Source: Muricomes intestini (GTDB lineage: Bacteria; Bacillota; Clostridia; Lachnospirales; Lachnospiraceae). From it: a stretch of 64,000 bases of DNA. The notes under the pieces are model-generated. The model had not been told where the DNA came from and searched no databases. It saw only the letters and a list, made by a program, of their open reading frames with translations. Made by a program: the position numbers and the translations under genes. The stretch spans positions 62,001-126,000 of the forward strand of contig NZ_SLZZ01000001.1 in the NCBI RefSeq assembly GCF_004346165.1, read 5' to 3'. Shown piece by piece: positions 8,242 to 18,575 of the stretch; the first letter of the stretch is position 1; every line of letters begins with the position of its first letter.

Positions 8242-9522
8242 ATGGTAAAAGCAGTAGTAGGTGCTAACTGGGGCGATGAAGGGAAAGGCAAGATTACAGA
8301 TATGCTTGGAAAAGAGGCCGATATCATCGTTCGTTTTCAGGGGGGAGCAAATGCAGGCCACACAATCATCAATGATTATGGGAAATTTGCACTGCATACA
8401 CTGCCATCCGGAGTGTTTTACGACCATATAACCAGTATTATTGGTAATGGTGTAGCGCTGGATATTCCTGTTTTATTTAAAGAAATCCAGTCCATTATTG
8501 ATCGGGGAGTCCCACAACCAAAGATTCTTGTATCTGACAGAGCACAGATTGTAATGTCATATCATAAGGATTTTGATGCATATGAGGAGGAAAGGCTGGC
8601 GGGAAAATCTTTCGGATCTACAAAGTCAGGGATTGCACCATTTTATTCTGACAAGTATGCAAAGATTGGTTTTCAGGTCAGCGAGCTGTTTGACGACGAG
8701 CTTCTGAAAGAAAAGGTAGTGCGTGTGGCAGAGCAGAAGAATGTGATGCTGGAGCATTTATACCACAAGCCATCGATGAGCCCGGACGATTTATATAAAG
8801 AACTTAAAGAATATAAAGAGATGATTGAACCTTATGTATGTGATGTCTCTCTTTATCTGCACAATGCCTTGAAAGAAGGAAAACATATTTTGCTGGAGGG
8901 GCAGCTTGGCTCCCTGAAGGATCCGGATCACGGCATTTATCCAATGGTTACGTCTTCTTCTACACTGGCAGCCTACGGTGCAATAGGGGCCGGAATTCCT
9001 CCTTATGAGATTAAGCAGATTATTACGGTGTGCAAGGCCTATTCCAGTGCAGTCGGAGCAGGTGCCTTTGTCAGTGAGGTTTTTGGAGATGAAGCAAAGG
9101 AGCTGAGACACCGCGGCGGTGACGGCGGGGAATACGGCGCTACGACCGGGCGTCCGAGACGTGTGGGCTGGTTTGACTGTGTTGCATCAAAATACGGCTG
9201 CAGAATGCAGGGAACGACAGATGTAGCGTTCACTGTTCTGGATGTACTGGGTTATCTTGATGAGATTCCGGTATGTGTGGGCTATGAGATTAATGGAGAG
9301 GTAACTACTGATTTCCCAGTTACACATCTTCTTGAAAAAGCAAAGCCGGTATGGAAGAAATTCCCGGGATGGAAATGTGATATCCGGGGAATCAAAAAGT
9401 ACGAGGATCTGCCGGAAAATTGCAGAAACTATATTGAATTTATAGAGGGACAAATCAGCTATCCGATTACTATGATCAGTAACGGACCCGGCCGGGAAGA
9501 TATCATTTACCGAAATAAATAG
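8242..9522 (+). CDS. purA: Adenylosuccinate synthetase
   Basis: Joins IMP and aspartate using GTP, the first step from IMP to AMP. 426 residues, the standard length. The N-terminal GTP-binding P-loop is GANWGDEGKGK. FQGGANAGHT, the switch-like segments and GRPRRVGWFD near residue 300 are conserved PurA signatures. The start is placed at 8242 because GGAGGG lies 6 bases before that ATG; an in-frame TTG-class start at 8215 has no RBS and sits in the leader. It is a single-gene transcript with its own promoter and terminator. Confidence 0.97.
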   Translation: MVKAVVGANWGDEGKGKITDMLGKEADIIVRFQGGANAGHTIINDYGKFALHTLPSGVFYDHITSIIGNGVALDIPVLFKEIQSIIDRGVPQPKILVSDRAQIVMSYHKDFDAYEEERLAGKSFGSTKSGIAPFYSDKYAKIGFQVSELFDDELLKEKVVRVAEQKNVMLEHLYHKPSMSPDDLYKELKEYKEMIEPYVCDVSLYLHNALKEGKHILLEGQLGSLKDPDHGIYPMVTSSSTLAAYGAIGAGIPPYEIKQIITVCKAYSSAVGAGAFVSEVFGDEAKELRHRGGDGGEYGATTGRPRRVGWFDCVASKYGCRMQGTTDVAFTVLDVLGYLDEIPVCVGYEINGEVTTDFPVTHLLEKAKPVWKKFPGWKCDIRGIKKYEDLPENCRNYIEFIEGQISYPITMISNGPGREDIIYRNK

Positions 9523-9554
9523 ACAGTCAACAGAGCGGTCATAATTGATTGCCG

Positions 9555-9586
9555 GAGCCCAGCGTTTTTTCGCCGGGCTCTTTTTC
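9555..9586 (+). terminator. purA intrinsic terminator
   Basis: GAGCCC/GGGCTC arms with inner GCG/CGC around a T-rich loop, followed by TTTTTCTT. Confidence 0.85.
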
Positions 9587-9720
9587 TTATACTTTTCTTA
9601 TAAAATCTTAATATCTTTTCCACAGCTTTATCACATTTGCCTGGTAAAATTTTTAGCATACTTAAGAGGGGGCAATCATATAATAATAAGGCTGGGATCT
9701 ACCGGCAAGGAGGTATTTTT

Positions 9721-9888
9721 ATGCGTCAGAACAACAATAATGGGACAGTACAAGAGATGATTTCGATGGAAGAATACCTGGAGAGAAGACAAGAGAGAAG
9801 AAGAACAGAAATAACGAAGGATCCGGTAAAGGGCAGGAGAGCGGCAGAATGGAGTGCAGCAATGGAACTTGTACAATTGTATGTATAG
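9721..9888 (+). CDS. Small hypothetical protein, 55 residues
   Basis: A hydrophilic protein rich in Arg and Glu, with the run LERRQERRRTEI in the middle and a helix-forming C-terminal stretch. AAGGAGG is 7 bases before the ATG at 9721, which selects this start over an earlier in-frame ATG at 9637 without an RBS. There are no motifs. It stands alone between the purA terminator and a convergent membrane-protein gene. Function unknown; the strong RBS is the main support for coding. Confidence 0.6.
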   Translation: MRQNNNNGTVQEMISMEEYLERRQERRRTEITKDPVKGRRAAEWSAAMELVQLYV

Positions 9889-9892
9889 ACAC

Positions 9893-10117
9893 TTAAGGCT
9901 CTTCATCTGTATCATCTGATTTTTTATTTTGAGACAGACGGTAAATCAAACCATAGGCATACAAAAGAACAGGCACAAAAATTGTGGCGGCTATGGAGAT
10001 TTTCAACAAATCAGCCGAAGCAGAGCGGTCAAAAATGGCGAAAACCAGAGTGCTTCCATATAAACAAATGAGAAGAACAGCACCGATCAAGGCAAGAATA
10101 CGTTTGGATTTTTTCAT
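9893..10117 (-). CDS. Small two-span membrane protein, 74 residues
   Basis: Two hydrophobic helices (about residues 7-28 and 38-60) separated by a short polar turn, with a basic N terminus (MKKSKR) and an acidic C-terminal tail (KKSDDTDEEP). It resembles small hypothetical membrane proteins of Lachnospiraceae. The gene faces the 55-residue ORF, the stops being 4 bases apart. AAAGGAT lies on the minus strand before the ATG. No function can be assigned. Confidence 0.65.
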   Translation of the reverse strand: MKKSKRILALIGAVLLICLYGSTLVFAIFDRSASADLLKISIAATIFVPVLLYAYGLIYRLSQNKKSDDTDEEP

Positions 10118-10192
10118 AATAATCTGAATCCTTTCACATCATTAAGGGATAGGTTTATTATAATTGAAACAGGGGAGCATTTCAACTTTGAA

Positions 10193-10221
10193 TTGAAAAT
10201 GATAATTTTTTGTTATATAAT
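10193..10221 (+). promoter_or_regulatory. Promoter of the SEC-C protein gene
   Basis: TTGAAA, a 17-base spacer and a perfect TATAAT, 39 bases before the ATG. Confidence 0.75.
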
Positions 10222-10260
10222 AGGTGCGCGAGTGAAACTTAGAAAAAGGAGTTATATACC

Positions 10261-10776
10261 ATGAGTGAAAAGTGTTTATTAGACCAGTGGAGAGATATGG
10301 CCTATGATAAAGAACAGACAAGAGAACAGCTGGAAAAGTTCTGGGGGACGTATTTTAATATTGAGAAAGAGATTTATGAGCAGCTTCTGGAAGAACCGGA
10401 TGTAGAGGTAAAAGGTACCGTGAAGGAACTGGCTGAAAAGTATGGACAAGAAGTCCTGATAATGGCAGGATTTTTGGACGGTATCAACGACAGCCTGAAG
10501 AATCCCAATCCTATTGAAACAATGGATGAGACAACAGAGGTGAGTCTGGCATATGACAAGGAAAAGTTATATAAAAACATGGTCGATGCAAAAGCAGACT
10601 GGCTTTATGAGCTTCCACAGTGGGATGAGATCTTTGATGAAGAGACAAGAAAGCGTCTGTACCGTGAGCAGAAGCAGTCGGGAACCATACGAAAAGAAAA
10701 GAAAATAGGGAGAAATGACCCATGTCCCTGCGGAAGCGGCAAGAAATACAAAAAGTGCTGTGGAAGAAATGCATAA
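10261..10776 (+). CDS. SEC-C metal-binding motif protein
   Basis: 171 residues. The body (about 1-145) is acidic and helical and is not a family I can name. The C terminus is a textbook SEC-C motif, [19 protein letters not shown], the zinc-binding module found at the end of SecA and of several small bacterial proteins. Here it is not attached to SecA. The motif suggests binding to SecB-like partners, ribosomes or nucleic acid, but the partner is unknown. AAAAAGGAG precedes the ATG. The YdcF-family gene begins 9 bases after the stop, so they are probably cotranscribed. Confidence 0.85.
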   Translation: MSEKCLLDQWRDMAYDKEQTREQLEKFWGTYFNIEKEIYEQLLEEPDVEVKGTVKELAEKYGQEVLIMAGFLDGINDSLKNPNPIETMDETTEVSLAYDKEKLYKNMVDAKADWLYELPQWDEIFDEETRKRLYREQKQSGTIRKEKKIGRNDPCPCGSGKKYKKCCGRNA

Positions 10777-10785
10777 TTAAAGCGG

Positions 10786-11502
10786 ATGAGAATATATTTT
10801 GAAGTTGTGGGTATAATATGCCTATTGTATTACAGTGTCATTTGTTTGTATACAAGAAAATTCAACTCTACCTTTGCATTGTTCTGGCCGGCATTTGGCG
10901 GGATACATATTCTGCTTAGTCTTCTTTCTTTTAAGGGGAAGTGGAATATTTTACTTTGGATGGTGATTCTTTTGCTCTGGGCTGTTTTTCTGGCTGTGGA
11001 AATACAAATCTGCACTGCAATGGCGAAGAGAGCAGAAGCCGGACTTCCGTATATTATCGTCCTCGGAGCCCAGGTCCGCGGAACAAGAATAACCAATTCA
11101 TTGATGAGGAGGCTTGATGCAGCTCTTTGCTATCTGAAAGAAAATTCTGAAACGAACGTGATTGTTTCAGGCGGGCAGGGCAAAGGGGAAGATATCAGCG
11201 AAGCATCTGCTATGGCAGAATATCTGCATCAGCATGGAATTGCTGATGAGCGTATTGTTCTGGAGGATACTTCCAGATCCACATGGGAAAACTTACAAAA
11301 CAGTGGTAAAATAATAGATAAGTTAAGCCTGCCGGTTGGAGTTGTGACAAATGATTTTCATATGTACCGTGCATTGCAGATTGGCAGAAAGGCCGGGTTT
11401 ACAAATATCCGGGGAATTGTTGCCACATCGAACCCGGTGTTACAGTTAAATTATCTGGTAAGAGAATTTTTTGCCGTGATCTGGATGAAAAAAATCGGTT
11501 GA
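10786..11502 (+). CDS. YdcF/SanA/ElyC-family (DUF218) membrane protein
   Basis: 238 residues. Three N-terminal hydrophobic segments (about 3-22, 27-45, 50-72) precede the DUF218 domain. Family motifs are visible: YIIVLGAQVRG at its start, VIVSGGQGKGEDISEA, LEDTSRSTWENLQN and VTNDFHMYRA. Relatives (ElyC, SanA) affect envelope integrity and peptidoglycan or lipid-carrier metabolism in Gram-negative bacteria; the biochemical reaction is not established. The stop codon region overlaps the -35 of the thrS promoter. Confidence 0.88.
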   Translation: MRIYFEVVGIICLLYYSVICLYTRKFNSTFALFWPAFGGIHILLSLLSFKGKWNILLWMVILLLWAVFLAVEIQICTAMAKRAEAGLPYIIVLGAQVRGTRITNSLMRRLDAALCYLKENSETNVIVSGGQGKGEDISEASAMAEYLHQHGIADERIVLEDTSRSTWENLQNSGKIIDKLSLPVGVVTNDFHMYRALQIGRKAGFTNIRGIVATSNPVLQLNYLVREFFAVIWMKKIG

Positions 11503-11526
11503 CAAAAATGGCAGCAGTGTTATAAT
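11499..11526 (+). promoter_or_regulatory. thrS promoter
   Basis: A perfect TTGACA (overlapping the upstream stop codon) and a perfect TATAAT with a 16-base spacer, followed by the T-box leader. Confidence 0.85.
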
Positions 11527-11532
11527 GAGTCT

Positions 11533-11795
11533 AGATTTAGAAGAAAACACATTGACGAGACGAGTAGGGTGTGAAAGGATACAGAGAAGGAAGTCAAAGG
11601 CTGGAAGCTTCCGATTGCGGAAACATCTGAAAACTACCTCTGAGTGGCTGAAAACAGTCCGGTGATTCCGTTATCATCAAAATGAAGTGGTTCTGGCAGC
11701 GAGTCTGCCGGCTCAATTAGGGTGGAACCGCGAGATTATTGTAAGCTCGTCCCTTTCTACAGGTTTTTCTGCAGGAAGGGATTTTTTCGTGCAAA
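11533..11795 (+). promoter_or_regulatory. T-box leader (tRNA-Thr-sensing) with terminator, upstream of thrS
   Basis: The leader shows a long Stem I region (GACGAGTAGGGTGTGAAAGGA start) and the T-box core AGGGTGGAACCGCG at 11719-11732. A terminator hairpin follows (arms from TCCCTTTCTACAG at 11750 to CTGCAGGAAGGGA ending 11781) with a T run. Uncharged tRNA pairs its 3' end with the T-box and favours the antiterminator. Threonine specifier codons ACT and ACC are both present in ACTACC at 11633-11638; which one is used cannot be decided by eye. Confidence 0.88.
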
Positions 11796-11817
11796 AATGT
11801 TATGAGAGGAGAAGAAT

Positions 11818-13743
11818 ATGAAGATTACTTTAAAAGATGGATCAAGTAAAGAATATGCAGAAAGCAAGTCAGTGATTGAGATTGCAGAAGATATCAGTGA
11901 AGGGTTGGCAAGAATGGCCACAGCCGGAGAAATAAATGGTGAGGTTGTGGATTTAAGGACAGTTGTTGACAAGGACTGTAATCTGAATATACTGACCTTC
12001 CAGGATGAGAAAGGGAAGGGAGCATTTCGTCACACTGCATCTCACATTATGGCGCAGGCTATAAAAAGACTGTACCCGGATACAAAGCTTGCGATTGGGC
12101 CTTCCGTAGCAGACGGGTTTTATTATGACATTGACAGGGATGAGCCGCTTGCCGCCGATGATCTGGAAAAGATTGAAGCGGAAATGAAAAAGATTGTAAA
12201 AGAAGCACTTCCTATCCAGCAGTTTACAAAACCGAGGGAGGAAGCAATTGAATATTTTAAGGAAAAAGATGAACCATATAAAGTGGAACTCATTGAGGAT
12301 CTTCCAAGGGATTCTGTGATCAGCTTTTATTCCCAGGGAGAATTTACAGATTTGTGCGCAGGGCCTCATCTGATGAGTACAAAACCCATAAAAGCATTTA
12401 AGCTTACAAGCCTGGCAGGCGCTTACTGGAGAGGCAGTGAAAAAAATAAAATGCTGCAGAGAATTTACGGCACAGCATTTCCAAAGAAGGCTGAGCTGGA
12501 TGAATACCTGACAATGATGGAGGAGGCAAAGAAGCGCGATCACAGGAAATTAGGCAAAGAGCTTGGACTTTTTATGATGCGCGATGAGGGACCTGGTTTC
12601 CCGTTCTTCCTTCCAAATGGAATGATACTCAAGAATACACTGCTGGATTACTGGCGTCAGATACACAATAAAAACGGATATCAGGAAATCAATACTCCGA
12701 TTATGCTAAGCCGCCATCTGTGGGAGACATCAGGACACTGGGATCATTATAAGGACAATATGTATACAACGGTAATTGATGATGAGGACTTTGCAATTAA
12801 GCCAATGAACTGTCCGGGCAGCATTTTGGTATATCAGTCAGAACCCCGCTCCTACCGTGACCTGCCGCTTCGTCTGGCAGAGCTGGGACTTGTCCATCGC
12901 CACGAGAAATCCGGCCAGCTCCATGGACTGATGCGGGTACGATGCTTTACACAGGATGATGCCCATATTTTCTTGACACCGGAACAAATCCGTGATGAAA
13001 TTAAAAGGGTTGCAAAACTTATTGATGAAGTGTACGCACTCTTTGGATTCAAGTACCATGTTGAGCTCTCTACCAGGCCTGAGGACAGTATGGGAAGCGA
13101 TGAGGACTGGAATATGGCTACAAATGCACTGCAAGATGCACTGGAAGAGCTGAGTCTTCCTTATGTTGTAAATGAAGGAGACGGTGCATTCTACGGACCA
13201 AAGATTGACTTTCATCTGGAGGATTCCATTGGAAGAACATGGCAGTGTGGTACAATCCAGCTCGACTTTCAGCTTCCGCTGCGTTTTGAAATGGAATATA
13301 CAGGAGCAGACGGGGAAAAACATAGACCGATTATGATCCATCGTGTGGCATTCGGCTCTGTCGAGCGTTTTATCGGCATTTTAATCGAGCATTTTGCAGG
13401 CGCATTTCCCACATGGCTGGCACCGGTTCAGGTAAATATTCTGCCAATTTCAGATAAGCATAAAGAGTATGGCGAAAAAGTCTTGGGAAAATTACAAGAT
13501 GCCGGTATCCGCGCAGAAGTTGATACCCGTGCAGAAAAGATTGGGTATAAAATCCGTGAGGCCCAAATGAAAAAAATTCCATATATGCTTGTAGTGGGCG
13601 CTAAGGAAGAAGAGGAAGGACTTGTCTCGGTAAGAAGCAGAGGAGCGGGAGATGAAGGACAGATGAATCTGGATGAATTTATTATATTTCTAAAAAAAGA
13701 AATTGAAGAAAAGTCTGTCCATGAAAAGAAGGGCACAGAATAA
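11818..13743 (+). CDS. thrS: Threonine--tRNA ligase
   Basis: 641 residues in the standard order: an N-terminal TGS domain (1-60), the editing domain with the HTASH motif (about 70-220), the class II catalytic core (240-530, with NCPGS carrying the zinc-ligand Cys, and motif 2 around RHEKSGQLHGLMRVRCF) and a C-terminal anticodon-binding domain (540-641). Charges tRNA-Thr in the cytosol and hydrolyses Ser-tRNA-Thr. GAGAGGAG before the ATG is a strong RBS. Expression is controlled by the T-box leader directly upstream. Confidence 0.97.
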   Translation: MKITLKDGSSKEYAESKSVIEIAEDISEGLARMATAGEINGEVVDLRTVVDKDCNLNILTFQDEKGKGAFRHTASHIMAQAIKRLYPDTKLAIGPSVADGFYYDIDRDEPLAADDLEKIEAEMKKIVKEALPIQQFTKPREEAIEYFKEKDEPYKVELIEDLPRDSVISFYSQGEFTDLCAGPHLMSTKPIKAFKLTSLAGAYWRGSEKNKMLQRIYGTAFPKKAELDEYLTMMEEAKKRDHRKLGKELGLFMMRDEGPGFPFFLPNGMILKNTLLDYWRQIHNKNGYQEINTPIMLSRHLWETSGHWDHYKDNMYTTVIDDEDFAIKPMNCPGSILVYQSEPRSYRDLPLRLAELGLVHRHEKSGQLHGLMRVRCFTQDDAHIFLTPEQIRDEIKRVAKLIDEVYALFGFKYHVELSTRPEDSMGSDEDWNMATNALQDALEELSLPYVVNEGDGAFYGPKIDFHLEDSIGRTWQCGTIQLDFQLPLRFEMEYTGADGEKHRPIMIHRVAFGSVERFIGILIEHFAGAFPTWLAPVQVNILPISDKHKEYGEKVLGKLQDAGIRAEVDTRAEKIGYKIREAQMKKIPYMLVVGAKEEEEGLVSVRSRGAGDEGQMNLDEFIIFLKKEIEEKSVHEKKGTE

Positions 13744-13799
13744 TTTGACTGTTGCCGGGGCATAATGATACTGATTTCATTATAAGAGGAGGTATGATT

Positions 13800-14147
13800 A
13801 TGCCAGATTTGAAATGTACCGTGCAGACATGTACGCACAACAAGCAGTTTTTATGTGACCTTGATAAAATCCAAGTAGGCGGAAGCGATGCAAAAACGCC
13901 GATGGAAACATCCTGTGACAGTTTTCAGGAGAGAACGGGGGACGCTTATGCAAGCGGCAACTATTCGAACAGCTATGGGGATGATATCACGGGAAGTGCA
14001 TCTGACCGCAGTGATGTTGACTGTGAGGCAACAGATTGCGAGTACAATGACAGCTGTAAGTGCCACGCCGGTAAAATCAGTGTAGAAGGAAGCGATGCCT
14101 GTCAAAGTGAAGGCACCGCCTGTGCAACCTTTACATGTAAAGGCTGA
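13800..14147 (+). CDS. DUF1540 domain protein with two Cys-rich repeats
   Basis: 115 residues with two copies of the short DUF1540 motif. One is near the N terminus (LKCTVQTCTHNKQFLCDLDKI then SCDSF) and one at the C terminus (VDCEATDCEYNDSCKCHAGKI then CATF). They are joined by a Gly/Ser/Asp-rich linker. Regularly spaced cysteines suggest metal binding or disulfides. The family is common in spore-forming Firmicutes and has no settled function. The ATG at 13800 is chosen because AGAGGAGG lies 7 bases upstream; the ATG at 13794 is only one base from it. A perfect 12-bp terminator follows. Confidence 0.85.
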   Translation: MPDLKCTVQTCTHNKQFLCDLDKIQVGGSDAKTPMETSCDSFQERTGDAYASGNYSNSYGDDITGSASDRSDVDCEATDCEYNDSCKCHAGKISVEGSDACQSEGTACATFTCKG

Positions 14148-14180
14148 TTTAGAAAAACAAAATGAATATATGAATACCAA

Positions 14181-14216
14181 AAAGGAGCGATTGACAAGAA
14201 ATCGCTCCTTTCTTTT
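14181..14216 (+). terminator. Intrinsic terminator after the DUF1540 gene
   Basis: Perfect 12-bp arms (AAAGGAGCGATT and its complement at 14200-14211) with a 7-base loop, followed by a T-rich tract. Confidence 0.85.
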
Positions 14217-14287
14217 GTTGACGAGTGAGCACAGGTGGAGCTATAATTATTATATCTGCATAAAAACGGAAAGGAATCATAAAGTGA

Positions 14288-15643
14288 ATGGATGATAAAA
14301 CACAGGATAAAGCAAAAAAGAAAGAGGAAAGGAGATATTATTCAGACGGACCGGTATTAGAAGAAAATGGTTCTTCAAGATTCCGACGCAAAGTGGGCCG
14401 GGGAATGTCTGTTTTTCTGGTGATAGCAGCAGGTCTTCTTTTTTATTTCGCTTTGCTTAGGCTCCCTGTCATTTCAGGAGTGATCAGGGAAATCTTTCAG
14501 GTTTTGAAACCAATTATATATGGGCTTGCAATTGCCTATCTTTTGAATCCCATCGTCAAGTTCGTAGATTCCCAGTTAACTCCGTTTCTGGAGAAAAAGA
14601 TTTCGAGCCGGAAGAAGGTACGTGGAATTGCCAGGTGTGTTGGAATTTTTGCCGCGATTATTGTACTCATTTTTGTGATTGTTACTTTGTTAAATATGAT
14701 GATTCCGGAGTTGTATACAAGTATCAGAGATATGGTTCTTACTGTACCCAGTCAGTTAAGTCATTTGGTTGATAAGGTCATGGAGATGAACTCACAAAAC
14801 TCTACTTTAAGCCGATTTTTAAATAATATACTAAAAGAGGGCACGGAATATATACAGAATTGGATGCGCAGTGATTTGCTGAACCGGATTAATATTGTGA
14901 TGTCTAACCTGACGGTTGGGGTCATTAATATTGTAAGCGAACTGCTGAATGCTGTCATAGGTATTATAGTATCTATATATGTACTGTTTAGTAAGGAAAA
15001 GTTTGCAAGTCAGTGCAAAAAAATAATGTATGCGATTTTCCGCCCGTCCCAGGCAAATATGATTCTTCACCTGACGGCTAAAGGTAATGAGATATTTGGC
15101 GGTTTTATTATTGGAAAAATTATAGATTCTGCTATTATCGGTGTATTATGCTTTCTAGGTCTTTCGCTGATGAAGATGCCCTATACGATGTTGGTCAGTG
15201 TGATAGTGGGTGTCACTAATGTGATTCCTTTTTTCGGCCCATACATCGGTGCCATACCGAGTGCCATTCTAATCATGCTGGCAGATTTCAGGATGGGAAT
15301 TTATTTCATTATATTTATCATAGTGCTGCAGCAGATTGACGGAAATATAATAGGACCGAAAATATTAGGGGATACAACGGGCCTCTCATCCTTCTGGGTA
15401 ATCTTTGCAATTATGCTGGGTGGAGGTTTGTTTGGTATTCCGGGTATGATATTGGGTGTGCCTACTTTTGCGGTAATCTATTATATTGTAAACATGCTGC
15501 TTGACCATTTGCTGGAGAAAAAGAAACTGCCTGTGAATACGAAAGCTTACGGAGAAAAAAGCTATGTGAATTCCGAAGGAAAATATATACATCAGGAAGA
15601 AAAAGAAGTACAGGAAGAAGAGGGGAATGAAAGATGCCAATAA
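14288..15643 (+). CDS. AI-2E family transporter (PerM/YtvI-like membrane protein)
   Basis: 451 residues. A basic cytoplasmic N terminus, two hydrophobic segments (about 40-60 and 68-90), a third at about 110-135, a long soluble loop, and a block of further membrane spans (about 210-400) contain the family signature around FFGPYIGAIPSAIL. The tail is charged and rich in Glu/Lys. The family includes exporters of AI-2 (TqsA) and Na+/H+ antiporters, so the substrate is uncertain. The start overlaps the terminator-downstream region with AAAGGAA as RBS. Its end overlaps metA by 10 bases, implying coupling. Confidence 0.88.
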   Translation: MDDKTQDKAKKKEERRYYSDGPVLEENGSSRFRRKVGRGMSVFLVIAAGLLFYFALLRLPVISGVIREIFQVLKPIIYGLAIAYLLNPIVKFVDSQLTPFLEKKISSRKKVRGIARCVGIFAAIIVLIFVIVTLLNMMIPELYTSIRDMVLTVPSQLSHLVDKVMEMNSQNSTLSRFLNNILKEGTEYIQNWMRSDLLNRINIVMSNLTVGVINIVSELLNAVIGIIVSIYVLFSKEKFASQCKKIMYAIFRPSQANMILHLTAKGNEIFGGFIIGKIIDSAIIGVLCFLGLSLMKMPYTMLVSVIVGVTNVIPFFGPYIGAIPSAILIMLADFRMGIYFIIFIIVLQQIDGNIIGPKILGDTTGLSSFWVIFAIMLGGGLFGIPGMILGVPTFAVIYYIVNMLLDHLLEKKKLPVNTKAYGEKSYVNSEGKYIHQEEKEVQEEEGNERCQ

Positions 15644-16557
15644 GAGTACAAAATGACTTGCCGGTGAAAGAAATACTGGAGAGAGAAAATATATTTGTAA
15701 TGGACGAATACCGTGCCACACATCAGGATATACGTCCTATAAGCATTGGGCTGTTGAATCTGATGCCTTTAAAGGAGGACACGGAGCTTCAGATTCTCCG
15801 CTCTCTGTCCAATACACCTATACAGATAGATGTAACCTTCGTGCGGGTCAGCAGCCATGTGTCAAAAAACACCTCCACCAGTCATATTTTAAAGTTTTAC
15901 GAGCCGTTTAAAAACATCGCAGACAATAAATTTGACGGTTTTATTATTACAGGAGCGCCAATTGAGCAGATGCCTTTTGAGGATGTGGATTATTGGAGAG
16001 AGCTGGAAGATATTATGGAGTGGACAAAAACAAACGTGACCTCCACCCTGCATCTTTGCTGGGGGGCGCAGGCAGGCTTGTATTATCATTATGGAATTGA
16101 TAAAGTACAGCTCCCGGAAAAAATGTTTGGTGTATTTAAACACAAAGTCAGGAATCGCAAGATTCCGCTCGTGAGAGGCTTTGATGATGTTTTTTACGCC
16201 CCTCATTCCAGACACACTACGATTTCCCAGGAGCTTCTTGAAAAGGATGAAAGAATTACTATATTGGCTGATTCCAAGGAAGCCGGTGTCTTTTTATGTA
16301 TGGCAAAAGACGGAAGGCAGATTTTTGTCATGGGGCATCCCGAGTATGACAGAATGACACTGGACTCAGAGTACAAAAGAGACAGGGTAAAGGGGCTGGA
16401 TATACAGGTACCTGCCAATTATTATCCTGACAATGATCCCGAAAATAAACCGGAACTGATTTGGCGGGCACATGCAAATAATCTGTACTCTAACTGGCTG
16501 AATTATTATGTATATCAAATGACCCCTTATGACCTGTATGGAGCGCCGGCGTTCTAA
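15634..16557 (+). CDS. metA: Homoserine O-acetyltransferase, MetA family
   Basis: Activates homoserine in methionine biosynthesis. 307 residues, the usual MetA length, with the catalytic Cys in [14 protein letters not shown] and the His/Glu of the triad in the PHSR and MGHPEYD regions. Residue 111 is Glu (TGAPIEQ, GAG codon at 15964). In this family Glu111 marks acetyl-CoA users (Bacillus cereus type) and Gly111 marks succinyl-CoA users (E. coli), so I call it an acetyltransferase despite the MetA fold. The ATG lies inside the end of the transporter gene. Its stop overlaps the convergent chemoreceptor gene by 4 bases. Confidence 0.92.
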   Translation: MPIRVQNDLPVKEILERENIFVMDEYRATHQDIRPISIGLLNLMPLKEDTELQILRSLSNTPIQIDVTFVRVSSHVSKNTSTSHILKFYEPFKNIADNKFDGFIITGAPIEQMPFEDVDYWRELEDIMEWTKTNVTSTLHLCWGAQAGLYYHYGIDKVQLPEKMFGVFKHKVRNRKIPLVRGFDDVFYAPHSRHTTISQELLEKDERITILADSKEAGVFLCMAKDGRQIFVMGHPEYDRMTLDSEYKRDRVKGLDIQVPANYYPDNDPENKPELIWRAHANNLYSNWLNYYVYQMTPYDLYGAPAF

Positions 16558-18575
16558 CCTTCCTCCAGTTTAAACTGGGATACTAAGTCGTTCAATGACT
16601 GTGCCTGTGCGGACAGCTCTTCACTGGTAGCCGAGCTTTCTTCAGCAGCGGCAGAATTGCTCTGTACAACAGTGGATATCTGGGATACTCCTTCTTCTAT
16701 CTGTTCTATGGCAGTGGTTTGCTTGTTAGAGGCACTTTGGACGTCAGCCATTGACTGAACAATTTCATTCAGACCATCAATCACCCGTTTCAGTGCATCG
16801 GCGGTTTCACTTGTAATTTGGCTGCCGCCGGACACTTCAGAAATGGACGTTTCTATTAGGTTTCTTGTATTGACTGCGGACTGTTCACTTTGTTCTGCCA
16901 GCTTTCCAATTTGATCTGCCACTACAGCAAACCCTTTTCCTGCTGCCCCGGCTCTTGCAGCTTCAATAGAAGCATTCAGAGATAAAAGGTTGGTCTGAGC
17001 GGCAATATCTTCGATTCCTCCAATGATATTTTTGATTTCATTGGAAGTATTTTCTATACGTTCCATTGCTTCAGTTAATTCCGTCATCTTATCCTGGCTT
17101 ACAGCGGCTTCCTTTTTGACCATTTTTGCTTTAGTATGGGCCATATCTGTTGCTTTTGTCGTGTCCTCCACCTGTTTTGTTACAGTTGTTGTGGTAGAGA
17201 GCAGTTCTTCTACAGCACCGGCCTGTTCATTTGCTCCCTGGGCAAGTCCCTGGGCACCCGAGGCCAGCTGGCGGGAGCCGGCTTCTACCTGTGCGGAGGC
17301 ATCTCTGATAGATTGGATTGTTCCGGAAAGTGTCTGCCGCAGCTTCTGCATGGATAGTAATATTTCGTGGTATTCCCCGATATAGATTTTTTCATTCACC
17401 CTGGAATGTACATTGAAGTTTCCCTCTGCCATTTCTGAAAGAAGATAACTTACATCACCGATAATAGTCTGTTGGGCATAAACTATCGCAGAAGTTGACT
17501 GTGACAGAACCAATGTTTCGTTCTTCGACTTAATATCCGGGACTTCCGTAGTTAAATCTCCTACAGCCAACAGCTTCAGACGCTCTGTACATAAACTGAT
17601 GGCCTCTCCGATATGTTTGCCGGTTCTTCTTGCCATAAGGGCACCAAAAAGCAGAATAATTACTGTAGATACAGCAATAACAATAAGACCTTTAAAGGTA
17701 TTACCCAGATAGTCGGAGGTCGGAGCGGTGATTCCCAGACTCCAGCCATTAATTCCGATAGGAGCATAAGCCAGATATTCGGATCTACCATTATAGGCAT
17801 ATTTTCCGAATCCGGACCGGCCCTGGGTCATCTTTTTCTGCAAGGTAGCAAGTTCTTTTAAGGAGGCATTCTCCTTGGCGGCCTCAATATTATTCTCTTC
17901 TTTCGTAACTAAATCGAAATTTTCATGTGCAATTGTCTTGCCGGCACCGTTTATAATATAGGCGTCGCCATTCTTGCTTAATTTAATATCTGATACAATA
18001 TCTGAAAGAAACGTGGCATCTATAGAGACACCCACAACACCTGAAATCTGTGTATTCTGTTTGCCGTCTTTCCACAGGGGAGCTGCGATGACAACGGTAA
18101 ATTTTCCGGTCACCTTATTGTATGCAGGGTCACTTATAACTGTAGCGCCCGACAAAACCTTGTTGAAGTATGGCCTGTCAGAAATATCTGCATTGTTTGC
18201 CTTATTTAATCCTTTTTTGTCTGTGGCAAACACAGTATCCCATTGGTAGCGCTGCTTATATCTGTTCATCAGATACTGTTTCTCATCCGCAGAAACCGCA
18301 TCTGATGATAACTGAGGAATTGTACCAAGCATCTCCACAGTATTCATGGTGGTCTTTAAGTTGGCCTTCACCTCCCCGGCTGCTTCAGCTGCCGTGACCG
18401 GCATACTTTCTTTCAATATACTGGTAATGGATATATAATTCATGTAACAGGATATTCCGCCTGACAATAGCAATGCTACTGTCAGCAGGCCAATGATGAT
18501 TTTTTGAATTTCCCGTTTGATTGTTGTTGTTTTCACCTCTTTCACAGCACTTTTGTGTTTCCTCTTTAGCTTCAT
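16554..18575 (-). CDS. Methyl-accepting chemotaxis protein with extracellular dCache-type sensor
   Basis: 673 residues. A basic N terminus, TM1 (about 24-46), a periplasm-facing Cache sensor domain (about 50-290, with [12 protein letters not shown] and [13 protein letters not shown] typical of dCache_1), TM2 (about 297-318), HAMP, and a cytoplasmic signalling domain. The hairpin tip region is [23 protein letters not shown], and [20 protein letters not shown] follows. Senses a small ligand outside the cell and controls CheA. No che or flagellar genes are nearby, so the ligand and system partners are unknown. It is transcribed convergently with metA. AGGAGAG precedes the ATG on the minus strand. 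Confidence 0.94.
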   Translation of the reverse strand: MKLKRKHKSAVKEVKTTTIKREIQKIIIGLLTVALLLSGGISCYMNYISITSILKESMPVTAAEAAGEVKANLKTTMNTVEMLGTIPQLSSDAVSADEKQYLMNRYKQRYQWDTVFATDKKGLNKANNADISDRPYFNKVLSGATVISDPAYNKVTGKFTVVIAAPLWKDGKQNTQISGVVGVSIDATFLSDIVSDIKLSKNGDAYIINGAGKTIAHENFDLVTKEENNIEAAKENASLKELATLQKKMTQGRSGFGKYAYNGRSEYLAYAPIGINGWSLGITAPTSDYLGNTFKGLIVIAVSTVIILLFGALMARRTGKHIGEAISLCTERLKLLAVGDLTTEVPDIKSKNETLVLSQSTSAIVYAQQTIIGDVSYLLSEMAEGNFNVHSRVNEKIYIGEYHEILLSMQKLRQTLSGTIQSIRDASAQVEAGSRQLASGAQGLAQGANEQAGAVEELLSTTTTVTKQVEDTTKATDMAHTKAKMVKKEAAVSQDKMTELTEAMERIENTSNEIKNIIGGIEDIAAQTNLLSLNASIEAARAGAAGKGFAVVADQIGKLAEQSEQSAVNTRNLIETSISEVSGGSQITSETADALKRVIDGLNEIVQSMADVQSASNKQTTAIEQIEEGVSQISTVVQSNSAAAEESSATSEELSAQAQSLNDLVSQFKLEEG